Shown here piece after piece: positions 59,601 to 64,000 of a stretch of 64,000 bases of DNA (position 1 is the first letter of the stretch; the number at the start of each line of letters is the position of its first letter). Both the position numbers and the translations under genes were made by a program. The stretch comes from Undaria pinnatifida. Lineage: Eukaryota; Sar; Phaeophyceae; Laminariales; Alariaceae. Location: the NCBI GenBank assembly GCA_012845835.1, contig JABAKD010000030.1, positions 13,123,580-13,187,579 of the forward strand, written 5' to 3'. The notes below the pieces were generated by a model. That model had not been told where the DNA came from, ran no database searches, and saw only the letters and a list, made by a program, of their open reading frames with translations.

Positions 59601-60279
59601 CGGTATGACTTCAGCGTCGGCTGCGCTTGCGGAGGCGCGAGCTAACCGCGGAGCCGCGATAGCTGTGCTTAGCGGCAGCGCCGCGCGGGGTGCTGCTGAG
59701 CGACCATCACGAAAAAGCCCGGTGATGGCCGACGCTGCGGCTACTCCTAGAAACAACCCGGTGGTGGTGGTGGGAAGCAGGAAAAGGAGGAGCGCTGGCG
59801 GTACCAGTGGGAGAAAAGTTGGTGTTAGGACTGGCGCTAATGGTGGTAGCGGGAGGGGGGGGAGCGGGGGAAGGAGTGGAGTGGGCAGCGGTGGCAAGGC
59901 TAGAGGCAAGGTGAAGGTTAAGGAAGCCGGGAAGAGGGAGTCTGCGGGGAAGGGGAGGGCGAGTGTGAGTCCAAAGAACCACGAGAGCTTTGTGGTCAGA
60001 GGCGGCTTGAGCAGCGGTGCCGTGGGGGGGGGTGGTAGTGGGGGTGGGAGTGCTGGGAGTGGGGGTGGTGGTGGTGGCGGCGCGTGGTCTAAATTCGGAA
60101 ATATGGCGATTCAGTCCATCCAGAGAGCGGCGGAAGCCCTTGCTGGAGTGTCGAAAGATCAGAATGGGGACGAGGAATGGGCGAATCAGAGGGTGGACTC
60201 CGAGCGCACGAGGGAGGCCGCGTCGGCGTTTTTGTCTTCGAACGCGTCAAGAAGAAACCGCGTCAACGACCAAGAGTAG
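34409..60279 (+). CDS. PH domain - six gelsolin repeats - long C-terminal tail, actin-binding protein
   Basis: Exons in phase: 34409-34543, 35576-35641, 42970-43044, 43200-43343, 43666-44028, 45358-45714, 46046-46384, 46715-47017, 47707-48239, 48676-49594, 50005-50205, 50782-50934, 51403-51531, 52384-52539, 53552-53815, 54102-54368, 54751-55158, 55768-56847, 57427-57827 and 59064-60279 (TAG). This is 7509 nt, about 2502 residues. A PH domain is followed by six gelsolin-type repeats and about 1100 residues of Ser/Gly/Arg-rich tail. Gelsolin/villin proteins bind, sever or cap actin filaments, often under calcium control; the PH domain suggests membrane phosphoinositide binding. The layout recalls Dictyostelium villidin, but no villin headpiece is visible. 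The first two exons are linked only by phase and lack of another owner. Two introns appear to be GC-AG. Confidence 0.8.
36717..36790 (+). repeat. Dispersed repeat family C, copy 2
   Basis: TTGTTGTTCTCACATTTACT then AATCAAGTCCGTGGTCACAG match the copy at 44519-44605. The right part diverges after ACAGGACACG. Confidence 0.6.
37465..37775 (+). repeat. Dispersed repeat family B copy carrying a small insertion
   Basis: From CTGGTGCATTCCACGGCCGT to CACAGCTGGAGTGTGTTTTA it follows the 9346-9625 copy. The order is broken by an insert at about 37586-37638, described separately. Confidence 0.7.
37586..37638 (+). mobile_element. Poly-A-ended mini-insertion with target duplication
   Basis: Within repeat B, the block GCTAGTTCAAA occurs at 37575-37585 and again at 37639-37649. 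Between them lie about 53 bp starting AGCTAAAGC and ending in 17 A residues. A short direct repeat around an A-tailed insert is what target-primed reverse transcription leaves. The insert is too short to classify. Confidence 0.55.
38588..39315 (+). repeat. Pair of diverged direct repeats about 600 bp apart
   Basis: The stretch 38588-38725 (CAATTTTACACGCCGGCCTA ... AACCCTTTCGGAAGGCCCGA) resembles 39186-39318 (TAACTTTGCACGTCGGCCCA ... AACCTTTTGGGGAGCTCGAG) in order and spacing. The segment between includes further related words such as ACCCGATTTATCAACCGGG (38400) and ACCCAATTTACCACCGGGG (38825). Confidence 0.4.
41585..41720 (+). CDS. Possible extra exon of the PH-gelsolin gene
   Basis: An ATG-led frame reads MKTFLFLSSSLDKSLAYMGL then ERFLADLADSLWPLKDPLEE before a weak donor candidate at AAC|GTGTCT. 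The hydrophobic/acidic pattern looks protein-like, but there is no recognised domain and no good acceptor, and it is not needed for phase continuity between 35641 and 42970. Confidence 0.2.
41840..42838. mobile_element. Inverted-repeat-bounded segment, possible DNA transposon remnant
   Basis: The left arm 41840-41910 (GGTCAAAGGGGGGTATACGC ... AGGGAAAACACG) and the right arm 42764-42838, read on the other strand (GGTCGAAAGGGGGTATACCC ... AGGGAAAACACG), match over about 70 bp with several differences. The interior is about 850 bp with no transposase frame. No target duplication is certain. Confidence 0.5.
42970..44028 (+). other. PH domain exons
   Basis: Exon 43200-43343 reads NGYLTKRFKLVG then WSRQFCTVHGNILRCFAGK. 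Exon 43666-44028 continues RGLLIDCEGGDTIIARTDTS and ends in the C-terminal helix AEQEEWTEALGTVTDLLG with the conserved PH Trp. A Gly run and an acidic linker (DDMDDGDEEE) follow. The small preceding exon 42970-43044 is open in only one usable frame and joins in phase 0. Confidence 0.8.
43364..43555 (+). repeat. Degenerate tandem repeat of 32-36 bp with CCAATC boxes
   Basis: Units of the form TCCGCTGTnGTGnnTTnnACCAATCnGAAnC repeat five to six times in the intron between the two PH exons. ACCAATCAGAA, ACCAGTCGGAA, ACCAATCGGAA and TCCAATCAGGA sit at regular spacing. Confidence 0.7.
44519..44605 (+). repeat. Dispersed repeat family C, copy 3
   Basis: This is the longest of the three copies: TTGTTGTTCTTACATTAACT, AATCAAGTCCGTGGTCACAG, then CAGGCTCCAATCCCTCTGGA, which also matches copy 1. 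It lies in the intron 44029-45357. Confidence 0.6.
44867..45026 (+). repeat. Polypurine tract
   Basis: About 160 bp of almost pure A/G on the plus strand, made of AAAGA, GGAAA and AAGAAA words, lies in the intron 44029-45357. It is open in several frames only because it lacks pyrimidines. Confidence 0.8.
47205..47308 (+). pseudogene. Dead duplicate of a gelsolin exon start
   Basis: The frame NGNPMLSMLERNAVFIFDVF followed by a stop copies the start of the real exon at 47707 (DGNPMLSMLERDAAFILDVF). The acceptor CCAATGTAG of the true exon is CCAACGTGG here, so it cannot be spliced, and it stops soon after. It lies about 480 bp upstream in the same intron. Confidence 0.8.
47414..47580 (+). mobile_element. 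LINE 3-prime tail fragment A
   Basis: It matches 11453-11700 (minus) and 20757-20950 (plus), with GGCGCTTCGCGCTTGGTGCA, CGACGTGCTCCGTCCCGG and ATGGTCATACGACTATGGCC. It ends CACAAACTGAGTGCA followed by a C-rich run. Confidence 0.65.
47593..47655 (+). mobile_element. LINE 3-prime tail fragment B
   Basis: AAAGGGATGCGTGGTCAATG through AAGCAACAAATGAGTACG nearly repeats the 3-prime end of the 14.86-kb LINE (read on its own strand), and is likewise followed by a C tract. It sits directly after fragment A and before the real exon at 47707. Confidence 0.7.
48288..48613 (+). repeat. 163-bp tandem duplication in an intron
   Basis: GCCTTCCCTT begins at 48291 and again at 48454; the two 163-bp units differ at only a few positions (for example CCCACTAGGGTTT against CCCATCAGGGCTT). 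The unit contains CTCTGTGTTATAG and a T-rich run ending near the true acceptor region. Confidence 0.9.
48690..49490 (+). other. Acidic/Gly-rich insert inside gelsolin repeat 4
   Basis: Exon 48676-49594 opens with SYVFLYGHDA and closes with FLIYFWAGIRAKKSDW, so about 260 residues of Asp/Glu runs, Ser, Gly and basic patches split one gelsolin fold. The acidic runs come from GAC/GAT repeats (48860-48920 and 49390-49420). No known domain is seen in the insert. Confidence 0.75.
50206..50781 (+). other. Candidate GC-AG intron
   Basis: The exon ends FQTFQ at CAG|GCGAGC and resumes at CCCAG|GTTCCGCCG as VPPAVGSLNS, where phase 0 and the gelsolin pattern agree. The only nearby GT donor in phase (50245, AAG|GTTGCT) would add 13 residues, ASMVFDWFSGCFK, in the middle of a repeat. 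Confidence 0.5.
51920..52030 (-). repeat. Dispersed repeat family B, partial copy
   Basis: Plus-strand ACTCCAGCTGTGAGATCGAA then TTTGCAAGCTGTGTGTGATA and GTGTGTCCTCATTA match the reverse complement of the family B end. It lies in the intron 51532-52383. Confidence 0.65.
52650..52695 (+). repeat. 9-bp tandem repeat
   Basis: About five copies of AGATCATAT with one variant lie in the intron 52540-53551. Confidence 0.8.
55686..55717. repeat. Homopolymer C tract before an exon
   Basis: A long C run followed by an ACACAC repeat lies upstream of the acceptor at 55767. Comparable G runs lie at 55192-55211 and 57870-57889. Confidence 0.8.
56848..57426 (+). other. Candidate GC-AG intron
   Basis: The exon ends DNEGFQ at CAG|GCGAGT and resumes at TTGCAG|GAGGCATTA as EALDQAEQEG in phase 0. 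The nearby GT at GAAG|GTTTCC is in the wrong phase. The donor shares GCGAG with the other candidate GC-AG intron at 50206. Confidence 0.5.
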
Positions 60280-63089
60280 AACCGGCGGCGACAATAGCAG
60301 CAGCACGGGGGCATCAAAAGAAGCGGCAGAAGCAGGACCAGCAGCAAAAGCAGCAGCGGGGCAACAACACGCACGGAGAACGGGCCCGAGATCGACGAAA
60401 AGGGCGAGGAGGGAGAGGCAGAAGAAGAGGCTGCTGCCCGGCCACAGTTTTTAATGGTTTCGAAGGGGTGGGCTGCGAAGGAGGACCCCTTCGAATAGGC
60501 GGGTCGGTCACGTGCGGCGCGGGTTTAGCGTGTGGGCGTTGTGCTCTCCTGTAAGTGTATATTGTAGGTTTGATTTTTTATCCTATCCTGTTTCGTGACG
60601 TGCCGATATGTTGAGTTGCAGGCGAACGAGGTGTGAGTTGTTGACTCACCCGGTCGTTAGTTCGCTGCTGGATGGTGAATGAAGAGGGGCGGAGGGGGAG
60701 GGAGCGAGCGGGGGAGAGGGGGCTCACGCGTGTTTGCACGCGGAGTGGATTGCGGTAGTCAGACGCGCCGAGATGAACTGGAGAACAGACTTGAGGGCAC
60801 ACGGCGATTTGGACAAGGATGCTTTTTTGCCTTGGACAACTCGCCAATTTGGGGCAATGGAAAAACCGAGGGGCAGGGGGGGGAGGCAAAACCGTGTGCC
60901 TTACGTTTGACACGAGGAGAATTGGAGGTTTCGTTTCCTCGTCGTGCGTGATGGAGTGTAACCGCCATGGAAATTCCCTTCCGTGTTATTCATTGCGGCG
61001 CATATTGTGTGCGAATGATTGGTTTCGGCCTTTGCAAGTTTCTTGACGTTATTGATGGCCCCGTCTTTTTGTGTGCGATTGATTGGTTCATTTGAACCCG
61101 TCCCTCGTCCTCCCTCGTTGTTCCTCGTGGACTGACTGAGTTTGACGGTGTGGTTGATGGTGTACGGTCGTTGTTTATTTTCTGTTTCGTACATCCTTCC
61201 ATCTGTGTGCAATTTAGAGGCAAAGGGTTAAGCTGTTGACTTTTCTTAGTATGTCTGCGCCCCTTGTGTGCCGTATTCCTAGCTTACGCCATCAATCAGT
61301 TTTGATTGATCTACTCGCGGATTAAACACTACCACGTTGGGTAAAAATATAGGAAGCGTTGGGATATTCATATGAATATCAAACGGTCCCTACATTTCAG
61401 TCCGGATTGGTATGCGCGATGATGGTGCTCGAGGAGTTCTGAAAAATATATCGAGTGTTGTTGTGATTTTGTTTTCGGGGGGGAGAGAGGAAGGGGTTTT
61501 GAGGAGGGGGGGGAGGGGGGGCATAAGGTTTCGTTTCATCGTGATGTCTTCGCAGTGTTTGCTGTCTTTTTGACACTGACTGACTCTATTATTATAGCGC
61601 TCGGGACCCAGAACTGCCTCTGTGTTTATGTATCTCAGGCGGGAGACTGGCGTGTGGTGTTTTGTCCCCGCTTGATGATGGAAATGGACCTGGTGCGAAC
61701 GAACGTGTACGGTACGCGGGCAGATGATCGCCGCGCTGTTGTTGACAGTCACAAACAAATGTTTTTATTGTGAAATAACTAAAAAAGTGTCTTCTCGGTT
61801 CGCTCGGGCAAGTTTTCATTTGTGAAAGGGATAAAAAACTGTACGCTGGCGGGTGACGTTATATCATGATGCTTCACGTTCGTGTATTCCCCAGTTTACT
61901 TACCGAGGTATCTGAAACCGATTTTTTGTTGCCTGCCTGCCTGCCTGCCTGCCTGGCCCCTCGATTTGTTATGTAGCTCACAAGACACTTACGTATTCCC
62001 CCTCAGACTGTTGGAAACGATTGACTCCCATACCACGACACGACATGAATCAAGTCTTAAGACACGACAAGATTCTGATAGATCGATATGAAGGCACTAC
62101 TTCATGAAGACTCTACCTGGTATATTTTTGCAGCTGGATAAGACAAGATCCTGGTAAATATATGCATAGTAGAAGATGATCGAGATGGAGTACACGCAGT
62201 ACGCGGCACCACTCAATTGGCAATTAGTACACTCTTTTTTTGGAGCAGGATCAAGACGAGATCCTGGTATGCATAGTAGATCGACGGAGTACATGCACGC
62301 GTCACCATTTAAATTAAGGCACTTTTGTTTTGGACTGGGATCAAATTCTTACATGATACTGTCGTAGGATGTCAGGCACACGTTGTGCCCGACCCTTTAA
62401 ATTCAGTACGAATATTACGCAGGCGTCCCCTGTGGAGTACGGGAAAAATCTTGTCCCTGCTATTATTTTTATTGTTAATAATATCGAGGATGCTGTATCG
62501 AATCCTCTCGAGTGCATATTCCACCAAAATAGATTAATATGGTGAGTGCCCATCTGTATGGATTTTTCCTTGCGTAAAAAAATGACTTTAACTAGCGGAA
62601 AGCGCGAGAGCGAGTTGTTGGCGAAATTCGATGAAAACGACGAACATAAAAAGCTGAAAAGTGCGAATGCTGAACCCTATTCGACACGAAAACGCGGTGC
62701 GTGTACCGCGGGGCAAAACGGACGACACCGGTGGGCACGGCTTGCCCAGAATGTCGCTGAAGGTGAAAAAATGCTCTTACGTGCGAGAAGAGCAAAAACT
62801 GATGATAACAAAACAAGTACAACAACTAACTGAACAAAAAACAAAACAAACCAAAAATACCAAAACAAACTGGTTTGCTCGTGTCTCGTGCAAGCGCTCT
62901 CCCCTCTCCTAAAAAAAATATGCCAGGTACCGGGTACCTGTTTTTGGCTCCCAAGTACCTTTTTAGGCCACTCCTCAAATTTTTTTTTGTTTGAAAATTC
63001 CAGAGAGATCCATCCGTGCCTTTATCCGACCTTGCATATCAGCGCCTACTACCAGGTAGGGAACAGCACGGGAACGAACGTGTATTATA
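60280..63089. other. Downstream non-coding stretch
   Basis: The first part is probably the 3-prime UTR of the PH-gelsolin gene. No convincing gene follows. Small tandem words include (TGCC)n at 61935-61955. Partially repeated blocks of the form GACAAGATCCTGG / GACGAGATCCTGG occur near 62140 and 62255. Confidence 0.45.
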
Positions 63090-63367
63090 AAAAATGAAAA
63101 TACACTCCAGCTGCTGTGAGATCGAATATTTTGTCGAAACTCATCTTTGCAAGCTGTGTGTGATACTCCGATCGCGCGTATTACGGGTTGTGTGTCCTCA
63201 TTAAGGACATAGGTCGGCGACTCCCCTTGCAACTACGGTGTAGTCTATCAGGGTCAATAGGGTGATGTTACGAGTAGTCAGTCTGCACGCGGAAACCATA
63301 CACCCGTTTCTGAGGGGGACAAAATCTGACAGCCGTGGAAGGAAATGCATCCGTTTATCAAGTGAAT
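63090..63367 (-). repeat. Dispersed repeat family B, near full-length copy
   Basis: This is the reverse complement of 9346-9625, from ACACTCCAGCTGCTGTGAGA to GTTTATCAAGTGAATCCT, with high identity throughout. Confidence 0.75.
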
Positions 63368-63370
63368 CCT

Positions 63371-63785
63371 GTTATAAGGCTTAGTTTGGGTACGCTATCG
63401 GTGAACCTTTTGCAAGTGGTCAAACGGACCACTAATACCTTAACAAATGGCGTCGTCGACAGACCATGGGTTTTTTGGGTCGTGGGTTCAAATCCCACAT
63501 ACATCACATGGGTTTTTTGGGTCGTGGGTTCAAATCCCACATACATCCATCCACCAACATAAACTTTTTCAGACTTTCCCCATGTCGAACTTGAAAACAC
63601 TCTCCCCGGTATCCCCAGGAAATGAAACGGCTTGGATATTGACAGGTCCGCCCGTATATCTGGCCGACCTGCTATCCCCGCCGTTTCAGGGGGGCGAGTG
63701 TTATAAGGCTTAGTTTGGGTAAGCTATTGGTCAACCTTTTGCAAGTGGTCAAACGGACTAATACCCCACTAATACCTTAACAATC
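63371..63785 (+). repeat. Direct repeat pair about 330 bp apart
   Basis: GTTATAAGGCTTAGTTTGGG ... GCAAGTGGTCAAACGGAC ... ACTAATACCTTAACAA occurs at about 63371-63446 and again at about 63701-63782 with a few changes. The segment between contains the tRNA-like 42-bp tandem. It could be a terminal repeat pair or two copies of one element. Confidence 0.65.
63465..63548 (+). repeat. 42-bp tandem duplication with a tRNA T-arm-like hairpin
   Basis: Two copies (63465-63506 and 63507-63548) contain GTGGGTTCAAATCCCAC, a perfect 5-bp stem and a 7-base TTCAAAT loop as in a tRNA T-arm, matching the pol III B-box pattern GGTTCRANNCC. The sequence AAGTGGTCAAACGGACCACT upstream is faintly D-arm-like. No complete cloverleaf could be drawn, so this is not called a tRNA gene. 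Confidence 0.5.
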
Positions 63786-63854
63786 CTGTAAGTCGAATAA
63801 CCGGTGAGGGGAGGGCGGAGTTTTGAAGAACGTGGGGGCCTGGTTTTGATCGAA

Positions 63855-64000
63855 AGGGAGCGGGGGGCGGGGGGGGGGGGGGGGGGGGGGGGGGCGGGGC
63901 AGCTCAATTTGTGCGTGGAAACTATGGATCCTTCAAATGGATAAATCTGACGGTTTTGGAAAGAATGCACCAGCTCATCATGGGGGGGGGGGGGCGGGGC
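63855..64000 (-). repeat. G tracts and a partial family B copy
   Basis: A G run of about 30 bases (63860-63895) precedes 63900-63978, whose reverse complement (GCTGGTGCATTCTTTCCAAA ... AGTTTCCACGCACAAATTGA) resembles the start of the family B copy at 37465. A second G run ends the window. Confidence 0.5.

Larger units (their letters stand above)
54102..60279 (+). other. C-terminal tail exons of the PH-gelsolin protein
   Basis: Five exons follow the last gelsolin repeat. The first two carry charged, predicted helical sequence (KAKELEAKRNFLALK, SRRRLLEAREESIKEG). The rest is Ser, Gly, Arg and Pro rich with acidic patches (DDDDDHDDEEDEEDED near 59395-59450). The last exon ends ASRRNRVNDQE. I see no villin headpiece or other known domain. 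The tail is probably disordered. Confidence 0.65.

Overview
The window looks like nuclear DNA from an intron-rich eukaryote, most likely a brown alga (Phaeophyceae, stramenopile). The grounds are many short exons with clear GT-AG borders and mixed phases, G/C-rich coding sequence full of Gly, Ser and acidic runs, many homopolymer and trinucleotide tracts, and decayed LINE and inverted-repeat elements in introns. The species call is inference. No bacterial operon, CRISPR array or rRNA is visible.

Three large genes carry nearly all the coding content. (1) About 2.6-24.3 kb, plus strand: fifteen exons whose splice phases all agree join a protein kinase domain, a C2H2-like zinc finger and a PP2C phosphatase into one protein of about 1448 residues. 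(2) About 27.1-33.7 kb, minus strand: a NOL11-like nucleolar protein of the small-subunit rRNA pathway. (3) About 34.4-60.3 kb, plus strand: a PH domain, six gelsolin-type repeats and a long basic/Ser/Gly-rich tail, about 2500 residues, probably an actin-binding cytoskeletal protein. Genes 1 and 2 converge on a 2.8-kb spacer. Genes 2 and 3 diverge from a spacer of about 700 bp that probably holds both promoters.

The introns are where mobile DNA collects. Intron 9 of the kinase-phosphatase gene holds a minus-strand LINE remnant (14.86-16.70 kb) interrupted by a 564-bp TA-flanked inverted-repeat element. Short LINE 3-prime tails recur at 11.5, 20.8 and 47.4-47.7 kb, each next to a C-rich tract. 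A second repeat family recurs at 9.4, 11.3, 37.5, 51.9, 63.1 and 63.9 kb. Local duplications have copied pieces of real exons: a 195-199-bp triplication at the last kinase exon, and a dead copy of a gelsolin exon start. The ends of the window (1-2.6 kb and 60.3-64 kb) and the long introns show no other convincing gene.

The most notable items are the kinase/zinc-finger/PP2C fusion, the exon triplication, two candidate GC-AG introns in the gelsolin gene, and a strongly over-represented palindrome TACCWGGTA (15 copies found by eye) confined to non-coding DNA.
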